DNA of 64,000 nucleotides from positions 1 through 64,000 of the forward strand of contig CAZRIZ010000001.1 in assembly GCA_964600285.1 (NCBI GenBank). Reading direction: 5' to 3'. The notes beneath the pieces are model-generated. The model searched no databases and was not told where the DNA came from. It was given only the letters and a program-made list of their open reading frames with translations. The position numbers were made by a program, and so were the translations under genes. This document shows positions 51,243-59,584 of this stretch, piece by piece. Position 1 is the stretch's first letter, and the number at the start of each line of letters is the position of its first letter. The DNA is from CAZRIZ01 sp964600285 (GTDB lineage: Bacteria > Patescibacteriota > Saccharimonadia > Saccharimonadales > Saccharimonadaceae).

Positions 51243-52424
51243 TTAAGACTTAGATTTTTTGAATTTGCCTTTAAGCGCCTCTGGTAAAAAGCCCTTAGCA
51301 TGTTTGAAACCAGCTTCCCAGTCGTAGCCTTTTCCGTAGCCCAAGTCTTTCATCAGCCTAGTTGGTGCGTTGCGAACATGCAGTGGGATTTCGGCGTTTG
51401 GGAACTTATCAACTAGAGCTTCGGCCTCAAGCATTAGGTTGTAGCTTTCGCGTGATTTTTTGCTTCTGGCCAGAGCGACGGCGCAGTGAAACAGTGGAAT
51501 TCGCGCTTCGGGCAATCCGATTTTGTGGACTGCCTCAAAAGTAGCGTTAGCCAAACCAATCGCTCCGTTACCAGCCAGCCCAATGTCTTCCGAAGCAAAA
51601 ATAATCATTCTGCGAGCGATAAATTTCGGATCTTCACCAGCTTTAATCATTCGAGCTAAGTAATAGACACTAGCCTCGACATCACCGCCTCGCATTGATT
51701 TAATAAAGGCCGAGGCGATATCGTAGTGCGAGTCGCCTTTCTTGTCGTAGCGAACCAGCGAATTTGGGTCAAGCTCTTTGACTGCTTCTAGGGTGATTTC
51801 TGGCAGGGTTTGAATTGCCAACTCAAGCTTGTTCAGAGCCGAACGCGCATCGCCAGATGCTAGTTCAGCTATATAGCTCAAGGCTTTTGGATCAGTCTTT
51901 TTGTTCGGAGCAACTAACTTGACGGCTTTCTTGAGTAGTTTTAGCAGTGATTTTTTGTCGAGTTGTTTTAGCACAATCAATTTAGTGCGTGACATTAGTG
52001 GGGCGATAATTTCAAAGCTAGGATTTTCAGTTGTCGCACCAAATAGGGTTATTAGCCCAGATTCTACGTGTGGCAAGAAAGCATCTTGCTGAGCTTTATT
52101 AAAACGGTGAATCTCGTCGACAAACAGAATTGTCTGCTTGCCTAAATTACGGTTAAACTGAGCCTGTTCAACTACTTTGACGACATCTTTTTTGCCAGCG
52201 GTGACTGCGGATAATTCGATGAAGTCGGCCTTAAATTCGTTAGCGATAATTCGCGCTAAGGTGGTTTTACCAGTTCCAGGTGGCCCCCAGAAAATTAAGC
52301 TAGCTGGTTTTCCAGACGCAACTAAGTTATTGATAATTTTACCTTTACCAACTACATCTTCTTGCCCAACCACCTCACTGAGCTTTTGCGGACGCAGTCG
52401 TTCCGCTAACGGCATCATTTGCAT
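51243..52424 (-). CDS. rarA: Replication-associated recombination protein A (MgsA/RarA)
   Basis: 393 residues; an AAA+ ATPase related to clamp loaders that acts at stalled forks. LAERLRPQKLSEVVGQEDVV opens the protein; Walker A FWGPPGTGKTT, Walker B FVDEIHRFNKAQQD, sensor 1 GATTENPSFE and the C-terminal tetramerisation domain (MRGGDVEASVYYLARM) are present. Minus-strand TATAAT (52431-52436) lies 6 nt before the ATG; a second in-frame ATG follows two codons later. Confidence 0.96.
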   Translation of the reverse strand: MQMMPLAERLRPQKLSEVVGQEDVVGKGKIINNLVASGKPASLIFWGPPGTGKTTLARIIANEFKADFIELSAVTAGKKDVVKVVEQAQFNRNLGKQTILFVDEIHRFNKAQQDAFLPHVESGLITLFGATTENPSFEIIAPLMSRTKLIVLKQLDKKSLLKLLKKAVKLVAPNKKTDPKALSYIAELASGDARSALNKLELAIQTLPEITLEAVKELDPNSLVRYDKKGDSHYDIASAFIKSMRGGDVEASVYYLARMIKAGEDPKFIARRMIIFASEDIGLAGNGAIGLANATFEAVHKIGLPEARIPLFHCAVALARSKKSRESYNLMLEAEALVDKFPNAEIPLHVRNAPTRLMKDLGYGKGYDWEAGFKHAKGFLPEALKGKFKKSKS

Positions 52425-52453
52425 AAACCTATTATACTAGCTAAACTGTTAGA
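52425..52453. promoter_or_regulatory. Divergent start region of rarA and ddl
   Basis: Only 29 bp separate the two start codons. The minus-strand TATAAT (52431-52436) for rarA overlaps a plus-strand TATACT (52433-52438) for ddl, so the two promoters must compete for polymerase. Confidence 0.55.
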
Positions 52454-53455
52454 ATGAAAAAGACTAAAATTCTATTGATTTTCGGCGGCGAGTCAACTGA
52501 GCATGAAGTTTCGATTATGTCGGCCAAAAACGTCAATCAGGGCGTTGATAGAGAAAAATTTGATGTTAGACTAGCTTATATTAACAAGCAAGGTCACTGG
52601 TTTGCTACTGAAGAGGTGGCTCAAACTGATCAATCTCCTATGAAAATTGACTTAGTAGGGCGTGCTTTTTTGATTGGCGAAGTAACCTACCGACCAGACG
52701 TACTTCTGCCTGTTTTGCATGGTCAAAATGGCGAAGATGGCATGATTGCGGCTCTGGGACAATTACTCGGCATGCATGTTGTTGGCAGTGATATGACGGC
52801 TTCGGCTGTGTCTATGGACAAACTCTTGAGCAAGCAAATTGCTCAGTGGTATGATGTGCCGGTAGCGCCTTACGTGGCGGTGCGTGCTTATGATAACAAG
52901 CCGAAATTTGCTCAGTTAGCTAGCGATTTAGGTGAAGTCATCTTTGTTAAGCCGACCCGCGCTGGTAGCTCAGTTGGTGTTAGTAAGGTTACCGATCAAG
53001 CTAGTTTTGAAGTGGCTCTTGAGTTGGCTTTTCAGCACGACGATACGGTTTTAGTTGAAAAAGCCATGATTGGTCGTGAGTTAGAAGTTGCTGTTCTTGG
53101 CAAGGGGGCTGATTTGTCTATTAGCCCAGTCGGTGAAATTTTAGTTAGCGAAGAAGACGAGTTTTATTCTTATGAGGCTAAGTATTCTGATAATTCCAAA
53201 ACCACTACGACAGTTTCAGCTAAGTTAGATCCAGAAACTGAAGCCAAGGTTCAAGCTATGGCAGAGGCGGTTTATCGGGGGCTACGCTGTGCTGGTTTGG
53301 CACGAGTTGACTTCTTTTTGGTTGACGGCCAGCCTTACTTCAACGAGATAAACACGCTCCCAGGATTCACCAATATCAGCATGTATCCAAAAATGATGGA
53401 AAACGGTGGTATCAGCCAGAAAGACTTAATCACCAAATTAATTGAAATAGCCTAG
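52454..53455 (+). CDS. ddl: D-alanine-D-alanine ligase
   Basis: 333 residues; an ATP-grasp enzyme making the D-Ala-D-Ala end of the peptidoglycan precursor. FGGESTEHEVSIMSA at the N-terminus, LHGQNGEDGM, KPTRAGSSVGVSKV, and EINTLPGFTNISMYPKM with the metal-binding Glu/Asn are visible. It fits with the carboxypeptidase and MltG in the window as part of wall synthesis. Confidence 0.96.
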   Translation: MKKTKILLIFGGESTEHEVSIMSAKNVNQGVDREKFDVRLAYINKQGHWFATEEVAQTDQSPMKIDLVGRAFLIGEVTYRPDVLLPVLHGQNGEDGMIAALGQLLGMHVVGSDMTASAVSMDKLLSKQIAQWYDVPVAPYVAVRAYDNKPKFAQLASDLGEVIFVKPTRAGSSVGVSKVTDQASFEVALELAFQHDDTVLVEKAMIGRELEVAVLGKGADLSISPVGEILVSEEDEFYSYEAKYSDNSKTTTTVSAKLDPETEAKVQAMAEAVYRGLRCAGLARVDFFLVDGQPYFNEINTLPGFTNISMYPKMMENGGISQKDLITKLIEIA

Positions 53456-53471
53456 AGTTTGTCTCAAAATT

Positions 53472-53502
53472 AAAACGAGGTCAATTTATATGGCCTCGTT
53501 TT
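53472..53502 (+). terminator. Terminator of ddl
   Basis: AAAACGAGG and CCTCGTTTT flank a 13-nt loop. Confidence 0.75.
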
Positions 53503-53519
53503 AAGTAACTGGGCAAATA

Positions 53520-53684
53520 TTACGCCCTATAATTAACTCTTCTTCGCACAATCTTACTAATCATTAATATTCCAGCCATCGCTATGGTTCCAGCGATTAA
53601 CGCAAGAGTAGCATTACCAGCTAAACCAGTCTGTAGCGGTAGTGGATTTCCCGCCCCAGTCCTTCTATAGACAAACCTAAACTC
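53520..53684 (-). pseudogene. C-terminal relic of a sortase-type surface protein
   Basis: A 54-codon open frame with no start codon, bounded upstream by TGA, translates to a typical wall-sorting tail: NPLPLQTGLAG (LPxTG-like), a hydrophobic stretch (ALIAGTIAMAGILMI) and a basic end (KIVRRRVNY). Only 21 nt separate it from the mscL stop, so the rest of the gene is gone. It looks like a deletion remnant. Confidence 0.65.
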
Positions 53685-53705
53685 TCATATATTTAAGTGC
53701 GCGAA

Positions 53706-54167
53706 CTATTTCTTTTTAGGGCTCTTGGTTTGTTTTTCTAGCAAATCACGAATTTCCAGTAGGGTCCCAAGTTCGGTCGCGGCTTTAACTTTAACTTCCT
53801 CTTCTTCGGGTTTCTTTTTTCCTAAGTCAGTTAGGCGGTTAACGAACTTAATAGCAGTGAATATACAAAATGCGATAATCAAAAAATCAAGCACATTTTG
53901 TAAAAAACTACCATAAGATAGCACAACTGGCGCCTTACCTTCGACATTGATGGTCCAGCTGAGCCCTGCTAGATTAGTGCCTCCTAGAACAATGCCAATT
54001 AAGGGCATAATAACGTCAGCTACAAGCGAACTGACGATTTTTCCGAATGCGCCACCGATGATAACACCGACCGCCATATCGATTACATTGCCTTTAATGG
54101 CAAATTCTTTGAATTCTTGGATAAATTTCTTCACATCACCTCCATTTGTTTTCTTATTGTCTGCCAT
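53706..54167 (-). CDS. mscL: Large-conductance mechanosensitive channel MscL
   Basis: 153 residues; a pentameric emergency valve against osmotic shock. The N-terminal amphipathic helix (FIQEFKEFAIKGNVIDMAVG), the pore helix (VGVIIGGAFGKIVSSLVADV) and the second membrane helix are present, with a charged C-terminal helix. GGAGG lies 11 nt before the ATG. Confidence 0.96.
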   Translation of the reverse strand: MADNKKTNGGDVKKFIQEFKEFAIKGNVIDMAVGVIIGGAFGKIVSSLVADVIMPLIGIVLGGTNLAGLSWTINVEGKAPVVLSYGSFLQNVLDFLIIAFCIFTAIKFVNRLTDLGKKKPEEEEVKVKAATELGTLLEIRDLLEKQTKSPKKK

Positions 54168-54307
54168 GTACTAAAAACCTCCATTCATTAATATGTAGTA
54201 TAATACTAATATTCGAGAGAATAAAGAGGTTTGCTCTTTATTCCAAGAATTATGACGTATTACGCGGAACACAATAGCTTACATAAAATTACGGAAGAGG
54301 AAAGAAT
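54168..54307. promoter_or_regulatory. Divergent promoter region of mscL and the FKBP gene
   Basis: A palindromic A/T segment at about 54196-54207 gives TATAAT (54199-54204) on the plus strand and near-consensus boxes on the minus strand. The plus-strand transcript carries a perfect 10-bp hairpin (54219-54243, GAATAAAGAG/CTCTTTATTC) in a leader of about 100 nt. Confidence 0.5.
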
Positions 54308-54952
54308 ATGGCGGAAACAACCAAAGGCCAAAGAATTGGCTATTCAATACTATTAATCGCACTACTTGGCGGAACAATCGGATCGTTTGTCTTGATGACT
54401 CATCAGGCACTAAACCCAGACTTGGACGATTTAGCTTCTAGGCAAGAGTTGACGGATTTGCAAAATGAACTGATGGATTATCAGGCTAAATTGACGACTT
54501 GGCAAAATAAATTAGTGGACAAATACTCGCCACTTTACATAGACGAGTTTAAGCAATACGAGAAGGCTAATTATGCCTTTAATGCCGAAAGTGTTAGTGA
54601 ACTGACGACAAAAGACTTGAAAGAAGGCGACGGCGCAGTTTTGACCGAAGATAGTAAGTACCAGGCTTTTTATATTGGTTGGCTACCTGATGGAGAAGTC
54701 TTTGACAGTTCATTTAACGGAGATAAACTAAAAGCTCCACTCGAAGGCGGTAATTTAATTGAAGGTTGGAACGAAGGTGTTATCGGCATGAAGATTGGTG
54801 GAGTGCGTGAGTTGACTATTCCTGCGGAAAAAGCTTATGGCGAGTCAGGTAGCGGTAGTATTCCAGCTAATTCACCAATTAAGTTTATTGTAAAAATAAT
54901 TCCAGAAATGACAGCCGAAGAGGCTGCTGAAAAACCAGTTTTCCAGCAATGA
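54308..54952 (+). CDS. Membrane-anchored FKBP-type peptidyl-prolyl isomerase
   Basis: 214 residues. One hydrophobic segment (about 12-31), a coiled-coil spacer (about 45-75) and an FKBP domain (about 95-200) with GWLPDGEVFDSSF, GWNEGVIGMKIGGVRELTIP and AYGESGSGSIPANSPIKF. It probably assists folding of exported proteins outside the membrane. GAGGAAA precedes the ATG, and the stop overlaps the reductase start by 4 nt. Confidence 0.93.
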   Translation: MAETTKGQRIGYSILLIALLGGTIGSFVLMTHQALNPDLDDLASRQELTDLQNELMDYQAKLTTWQNKLVDKYSPLYIDEFKQYEKANYAFNAESVSELTTKDLKEGDGAVLTEDSKYQAFYIGWLPDGEVFDSSFNGDKLKAPLEGGNLIEGWNEGVIGMKIGGVRELTIPAEKAYGESGSGSIPANSPIKFIVKIIPEMTAEEAAEKPVFQQ

Positions 54953-55893
54953 CAAGTAAAGTTTGGGACTTAATTATTGTCGGAGCCGGTCCAGCTGGCT
55001 TGTCAGCGGCTATTTACTCCGCCCGCGATGGGATTGACACCTTAGTTTTAGAGCGCGCTGTTATTGGTGGCAACGTGGCTTCAACTGAGAAATTGGATAA
55101 CTTTCCTGGTTTTCCTGATGGCGTCAGTGGTCCAGATTTATCTGATAAAATGAAACTCCAGGCTCAGAAATACGGCGCTAAAATTGCCCTAGGAGAGGTA
55201 ACGCGAGCTGATTTTTCTGGTGAAGTTAAAAAACTGGAGGTTGATGGTAGCGAGGAATTATTGGCTAGAAGCGTTTTACTTGCTACTGGCACGACTTATC
55301 GCAAGTTGGACGTGCCGGGCGAGGCTGAAATGCTCGGCCGAGGGGTACATTTTTGTGCTGTGTGCGATGCCGCTTTTTATAAAGACAAAAAAGTTGTTGT
55401 TATCGGCGGAGGAAATTCAGCAGTCGAAGAGTCTGTCTATATTGCCAAATATGCTAGCGAAATTGATCTGATTGCCTTGCGTAAGCTATCGGCTTCTAAG
55501 GCTGTTTTGGACAAAATTGAGCCCTTAGTTCAGTCTGGTAAAATAAAAGTTCATGAATTTGAGAAAACTCTAGAAATTACAATCGACTTTGATCGATTAA
55601 CAGGAGTTAAAACTGAAAATACCGAAACTGGCAAGATTAGTCAATGGCCAGCTGATGGCGTATTTGTCTTTATCGGGCAAGTTCCAAACACGGCCTGGCT
55701 AGAGGGTAGCGGAGTTGAGCTTTGTCCGATGAATTATGTTTTGGGTGAGAACAACCAAACTAACGTTCCTGGCGTGTTCGTGGCGGGTGATGTTCAGGCT
55801 TGGTCCAAGCAACAAGCGGCAGTGGCCTCGGGCGAGGGTGTCAGTGCCGAGATTGAAGTGCTAAAATATCTAAATAAGAAGACTAAATTATAA
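54949..55893 (+). CDS. trxB: Thioredoxin reductase-like flavoprotein
   Basis: 314 residues with two nucleotide-binding domains: VGAGPAGLSAAIYSAR (FAD), the redox pair CAVC near residue 135, VIGGGNSAVEES (NAD(P)) and FVAGDVQA. The NADPH phosphate-binding HRRxxxR motif after the second strand is replaced by ALRKLSAS, so the electron donor may not be NADPH. Coupled to the FKBP gene; no thioredoxin gene is adjacent. Confidence 0.9.
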   Translation: MTSKVWDLIIVGAGPAGLSAAIYSARDGIDTLVLERAVIGGNVASTEKLDNFPGFPDGVSGPDLSDKMKLQAQKYGAKIALGEVTRADFSGEVKKLEVDGSEELLARSVLLATGTTYRKLDVPGEAEMLGRGVHFCAVCDAAFYKDKKVVVIGGGNSAVEESVYIAKYASEIDLIALRKLSASKAVLDKIEPLVQSGKIKVHEFEKTLEITIDFDRLTGVKTENTETGKISQWPADGVFVFIGQVPNTAWLEGSGVELCPMNYVLGENNQTNVPGVFVAGDVQAWSKQQAAVASGEGVSAEIEVLKYLNKKTKL

Positions 55894-55906
55894 AAAAAGG
55901 AGAGAG

Positions 55907-56437
55907 ATGGCAGATTTCAATAAGATTTTAGATGCAGGTGACTATAAAAATGGTGTTATTAATGTCGTTGTGGAAATTCCGATGGGCTCAAATCAGAAGA
56001 TTGAGTGGGATCGCCGAGTTGGTGCATTCAAACTAGACCGCTTAGAGCCAGAGATTTTTGCAAAACCAACTAATTATGGCTTTATTCCGCAAACTCTCGA
56101 TGAAGATGGTGACGAGTTAGACGTGCTTCTAATCACCGACAAGCCTCTAACGACCGGTATTTTTCTAGAAGCAAAGATTCTCGGTGTGATGAAGTTTGTC
56201 GATGATAGTGAGATTGACGATAAAATTATCGTTGTTCCGGCTGATAATCGTCAAACTGGCGATGCAGTTCAAACTTTGGAAGATTTGCCAAATCAACTAA
56301 TCAAGCAAATCGAATTTCACTTCAATAACTATAAAGCCTTAAAGAAGCCAGGCTCTACCGTGGTTAAGTCGTTCGACGGTTTAGATGAGGCCAAGACTGT
56401 AATCGCTGATGCCATCAAGCGTTGGCAAAATCAATAA
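55907..56437 (+). CDS. ppa: Inorganic pyrophosphatase (family I)
   Basis: 176 residues; hydrolyses pyrophosphate and so drives biosynthesis. VVVEIPMGSNQKIEWD, the metal-binding DEDGDELDVLL (the usual Pro is Glu), ILGVMKFVDDSEIDDKIIVV and the final HFFNNYK-like block (FHFNNYKALK) match the family. AAGGAGAGAG lies 1 nt before the ATG and 13 nt separate it from trxB. Confidence 0.96.
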   Translation: MADFNKILDAGDYKNGVINVVVEIPMGSNQKIEWDRRVGAFKLDRLEPEIFAKPTNYGFIPQTLDEDGDELDVLLITDKPLTTGIFLEAKILGVMKFVDDSEIDDKIIVVPADNRQTGDAVQTLEDLPNQLIKQIEFHFNNYKALKKPGSTVVKSFDGLDEAKTVIADAIKRWQNQ

Positions 56438-56456
56438 TTAATTTTTTGGCACAAAG

Positions 56457-56486
56457 AGAAGACCTTGCTTGATGCAAGGTCTTTTT
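56457..56486. terminator. Terminator of ppa, shared with the convergent orphan
   Basis: AAGACCTTGC-TTGAT-GCAAGGTCTT followed by a T-run on the plus strand; CTCTTTG follows on the minus strand. Confidence 0.85.
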
Positions 56487-56488
56487 AG

Positions 56489-56875
56489 TCAGCGGTTTGA
56501 ATGACGCCTACGAACGTAAGCCTTGACCGCCTCGGTGGTGCTTTTGGCACGAGCTACCATATCGCTTTGTTTGACGCCACGGGGGATTCCCGTTTTAGGC
56601 GTTGATCCCCTGACGGTGTTAAACCGCCTGGCGTCGAATGGCTGGCTGAACCCAATTAAGTATATGTCGGCAGGATGGCCCTCGTGCTCTTCGACCCAAG
56701 CGACGCGATAAATTGCTCCCTCCACCAGAACGTCTTCGCCGTCGTCTTCACCAGTATAACTTCTGCCATTATACTGCAACTTGAGGCCGTCGAACCCATA
56801 GTCCGACGATGACGTTTTGCCTCGGAATATTTTTGGTAAAACATTCCTAAACCACTCTTTAAGATTACTACCCAT
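56489..56875 (-). CDS. G+C-rich orphan gene, unknown
   Basis: 128 residues. An amphipathic N-terminus (LKEWFRNVLPKIFRG), a beta-rich middle (GLKLQYNGRSYTGEDDGEDV, IYRVAWVEEHEG) and a basic C-terminus (VKAYVRRRHSNR). No family recognised. Like the G+C-rich genes at 1587-3962 and 43535-43882 it is on the minus strand, has its own promoter and a strong ribosome site (GGAGGG), and differs in composition from its neighbours. Confidence 0.65.
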   Translation of the reverse strand: MGSNLKEWFRNVLPKIFRGKTSSSDYGFDGLKLQYNGRSYTGEDDGEDVLVEGAIYRVAWVEEHEGHPADIYLIGFSQPFDARRFNTVRGSTPKTGIPRGVKQSDMVARAKSTTEAVKAYVRRRHSNR

Positions 56876-56910
56876 GGTTTACCCTCCTTTTGTTACCGAG
56901 TGAGTATGTT

Positions 56911-56941
56911 CTAATTATGACATAATTAGGCAAAAAATCAA
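56911..56941 (-). promoter_or_regulatory. Promoter with a perfect palindrome
   Basis: Minus-strand TTGATT (56936-56941), 16-bp spacer, CATAAT (56914-56919). CTAATTATG-A-CATAATTAG (56911-56929) is a perfect inverted repeat over the -10 box and spacer, a likely operator. Confidence 0.6.
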
Positions 56942-56958
56942 GAGGTAGCGGTCTAGGT

Positions 56959-58470
56959 TTATCTTTTAGTGCTTTTTATTCGAGGGCGAATCGGCGAGTC
57001 GGTTTTATTCAGCTGGCTCTTAAGTTTGTGCTTGGCATGTGAAGTGACGATTAAGTCCATCCAGTCGGGTTTTGGATTGACGGTTTTGCCAGTAATGACC
57101 TCAACAACGTCTCCGTTGACTAATTGTTGGTTGAATGGGGCGATTTTGTTGTTGATGCGAAATCCAGTAGCTCGCCCAGCGATTGTGCTGTGAACTGCGT
57201 AAGCAAAATCAAGCGGTAGGGCGTTGTTCGGTAGATTAAAGATGTCGCCCTTTGGCGAATAAACAAAAATGCGATCATTGAATAAATCAATAGCTAATTG
57301 TGAAGCGTCGATATTCTCAGAGCCATCTTTTAATCTGGTTGCAACTTCTTGAAGCTCAGTAATCCAGTGCAGTGATACTGGTAGGCGACTAACGTTTCTA
57401 GAGCGAGTGTAATTTTTGCTTAACTTCTGGTTGTTGTAATGAAAGCTAGCTGCCAAACCATGCTCAGCGAAATCATGCATGGCGTGAGTGCGAATTTGAA
57501 ACTCAACAATCTGCTTATGTGGAGTTATGACGGTTGTGTGCAGACTCTGATATCCGTTAGCCTTCGGTACGGCTATGTAGTCTTTAATGCGGTTTATCAT
57601 TGGTTGATAGAGAGCGTGTAAAATTCCCAGTACGTGGTAACAGTCTTCTTTGTCGTCAACTAATACGCGCAAAGCTATTAAGTCATGAATATCGTCGATG
57701 TTTTCGTCTTTACGAACCATCTTTTTGTGGAGGGAGTAAATGCTTTTAATCCGTCCATTGATTTCAAATTTCAAGGAACTTTTCTTTAGTGCGTCGGCAA
57801 CTTCTAGTTTAATTTTACCGAGTTTTCTGGTAGAGCGACTCAAATTTTTTCTGGTCAATTTTTGTAAATATTCATAGCGTTTTGGCTCCAAATAACTGAA
57901 GGCCAGATCTTCAATTTGGGTGCGAACCTGTCCCATACCAATTTGGTCAGCCATTGGACCAAAAACGTCGAGCGATTCGCGAGCAATCTTTTGCTGTTTA
58001 CTGGGGGATTTATATTGAAGTTCAGACAAATTGTGTAGCCGGTCGGCTAACTTGACGATGATAACTCGAATATCACTTGCTGTGGCGATGAGTAGCTTTG
58101 CTAGGTTGTCGGTGGTCTGTGGTTTGTATTCACCCAAGTGTTTCATACCAGAGCGAGCGTGTCCAACTTTAGTCAAACCGTCGACTAGTCTGGCAATATT
58201 CTTGCCGAAGTCTTTTTGGATTTGGGCGAGCTCTATCTCAGTATCTTCTACAACGTCATGTAGTATGCCGGCTAGAACTGAATCGAGATCCATACCCCAA
58301 TCAACTAGCAACCCGGCAACGCTTAGGGGATGATCGACATATGGCTTGCCACTGTCTCGCAACTGACCTTCGTGAGCGTTGGTCGCTAGGTTGGCGGCAC
58401 GCTTAAGTAGCTCTATGTCTTTGCTGGAATAAAGGGGTTTAACTTTTGCCACCAAATCTTTGGTTGTCAT
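56959..58470 (-). CDS. rel: (p)ppGpp synthetase/hydrolase Rel, short form
   Basis: 503 residues against about 700-740 for full RelA/SpoT. The HD hydrolase domain (YVDHPLSVAGLL, HDVVEDT, KLADRLHNL), the synthetase domain (IHDLIALRVLV, DYIAVPKANGYQSLHTTVI) and the TGS domain (RIFVYSPKGDIFNLPN) are present. The C-terminal helical, zinc-finger and ACT regions that sense ribosomes are absent, so control must differ. TAGAAT (58477-58482) lies 6 nt before the ATG. Confidence 0.95.
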   Translation of the reverse strand: MTTKDLVAKVKPLYSSKDIELLKRAANLATNAHEGQLRDSGKPYVDHPLSVAGLLVDWGMDLDSVLAGILHDVVEDTEIELAQIQKDFGKNIARLVDGLTKVGHARSGMKHLGEYKPQTTDNLAKLLIATASDIRVIIVKLADRLHNLSELQYKSPSKQQKIARESLDVFGPMADQIGMGQVRTQIEDLAFSYLEPKRYEYLQKLTRKNLSRSTRKLGKIKLEVADALKKSSLKFEINGRIKSIYSLHKKMVRKDENIDDIHDLIALRVLVDDKEDCYHVLGILHALYQPMINRIKDYIAVPKANGYQSLHTTVITPHKQIVEFQIRTHAMHDFAEHGLAASFHYNNQKLSKNYTRSRNVSRLPVSLHWITELQEVATRLKDGSENIDASQLAIDLFNDRIFVYSPKGDIFNLPNNALPLDFAYAVHSTIAGRATGFRINNKIAPFNQQLVNGDVVEVITGKTVNPKPDWMDLIVTSHAKHKLKSQLNKTDSPIRPRIKSTKR

Positions 58471-58493
58471 AGGGTAATTCTATCGGTTTTTGA

Positions 58494-58522
58494 TTGAAAA
58501 TGACAGAGGGCTTTGCTATTAT
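58494..58522 (+). promoter_or_regulatory. Promoter of the gap operon
   Basis: TTGAAA (58494-58499), 17-bp spacer, TATTAT (58517-58522), about 33 nt before the gap start. It is divergent from the rel promoter. Confidence 0.7.
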
Positions 58523-58555
58523 AAGAGTAAATGCTAATGTTTAGTTAGGGGATGT

Positions 58556-59575
58556 ATGAAGAAGATTAGGCTCGGTATTAACGGTTTTGGCCGAATTGGG
58601 CGCAACGCTTTTAAGATTGCTTTTGACCGCCCAGATATTGATGTTGTGGCAATTAATGATTTAACAGATGTTGCGACTTTGGCTCATCTTTTGAAGCACG
58701 ATTCCACTTTTGGAACTTATGCACCTAAAGTTGAAGTTAAAGACGGCGATTTGACTGTTTCTGGAAGAAAAATTGCTATGTTGGCCGAGCCAGACGTAGC
58801 AAAGTTGGACTGGAAGAAACATGACGTCGATGTTGTTTTGGAGTGTACGGGTCGTTGGACAAAAACTACTGATGCGCGCAAGCATATTTCGCGTGGTGGA
58901 GCTAGCAAGGTTGTGATTTCGGCACCATCGAAAGATGGTGAGATTAAGACAATTGTCTTGGGCGTTAACGAAGACCAATTGACCGATAGTGATGACGTAG
59001 TCTCTTGTGCTAGTTGTACTACTAATTGCATTGCTCCAGTCATGTCGGTCTTAAACGATGTTTTCGGTATTAAGAAGGGTATGATGACGACAGTCCATGC
59101 CTACACAGCGACTCAAGCTTTGCTTGACGGACCCGCAAAAGATTTACGCACGGCTCGCTCGGCGGCTGAGAATATTATCCCAACTACAACTGGTGCTTCA
59201 AAGGCCGTGGCAGAAGTAATCCCGCCACTTGGTTCCGTTTTTGGTGGCATGAGTGTTCGCGTTCCCGTTCCAAATGTTTCACTCAGTGATTTGACTTTTA
59301 TTCTGAAGAGAAACGTGACTGTTGAAGAAATAAACAAGGCTTTTAAGACCGCCGTAAAGGAACCATTCTATCAAGGAATTTTAGCAGTTACTGAAGAAGA
59401 ATTAGTTTCGTCGGATTTTATTGGTCATCCAGCCAGCGCTATCGTAGATCTACCCTTGACGGCGGTGGTTGATGGCGACATGGTTAAGGTGGTGGCTTGG
59501 TATGATAATGAATGGGGCTACTCCAATCGCTTAGTCGAATTGGCTATTGAAGTTGGTCGAGGTATAAAGAAATAA
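58556..59575 (+). CDS. gap: Glyceraldehyde-3-phosphate dehydrogenase
   Basis: 339 residues; oxidises glyceraldehyde 3-phosphate to 1,3-bisphosphoglycerate. GINGFGRIGRN, the NAD-selecting Asp in INDLTD, the catalytic Cys in SCASCTTNC, HAYTATQ, and WYDNEWGYSNR at the end are all present. It supplies the substrate of the pgk product encoded near 7.6 kb. First gene of gap-rpiB-rpe-pfkB-unknown; intervals are at most 9 nt. Confidence 0.98.
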   Translation: MKKIRLGINGFGRIGRNAFKIAFDRPDIDVVAINDLTDVATLAHLLKHDSTFGTYAPKVEVKDGDLTVSGRKIAMLAEPDVAKLDWKKHDVDVVLECTGRWTKTTDARKHISRGGASKVVISAPSKDGEIKTIVLGVNEDQLTDSDDVVSCASCTTNCIAPVMSVLNDVFGIKKGMMTTVHAYTATQALLDGPAKDLRTARSAAENIIPTTTGASKAVAEVIPPLGSVFGGMSVRVPVPNVSLSDLTFILKRNVTVEEINKAFKTAVKEPFYQGILAVTEEELVSSDFIGHPASAIVDLPLTAVVDGDMVKVVAWYDNEWGYSNRLVELAIEVGRGIKK

Positions 59576-59584
59576 GGAGTGAGT

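Noticed and set aside
59579..59584. First GTG as the rpiB start
   Set aside because: It overlaps the AAGGAG site; the GTG two codons on has correct spacing.
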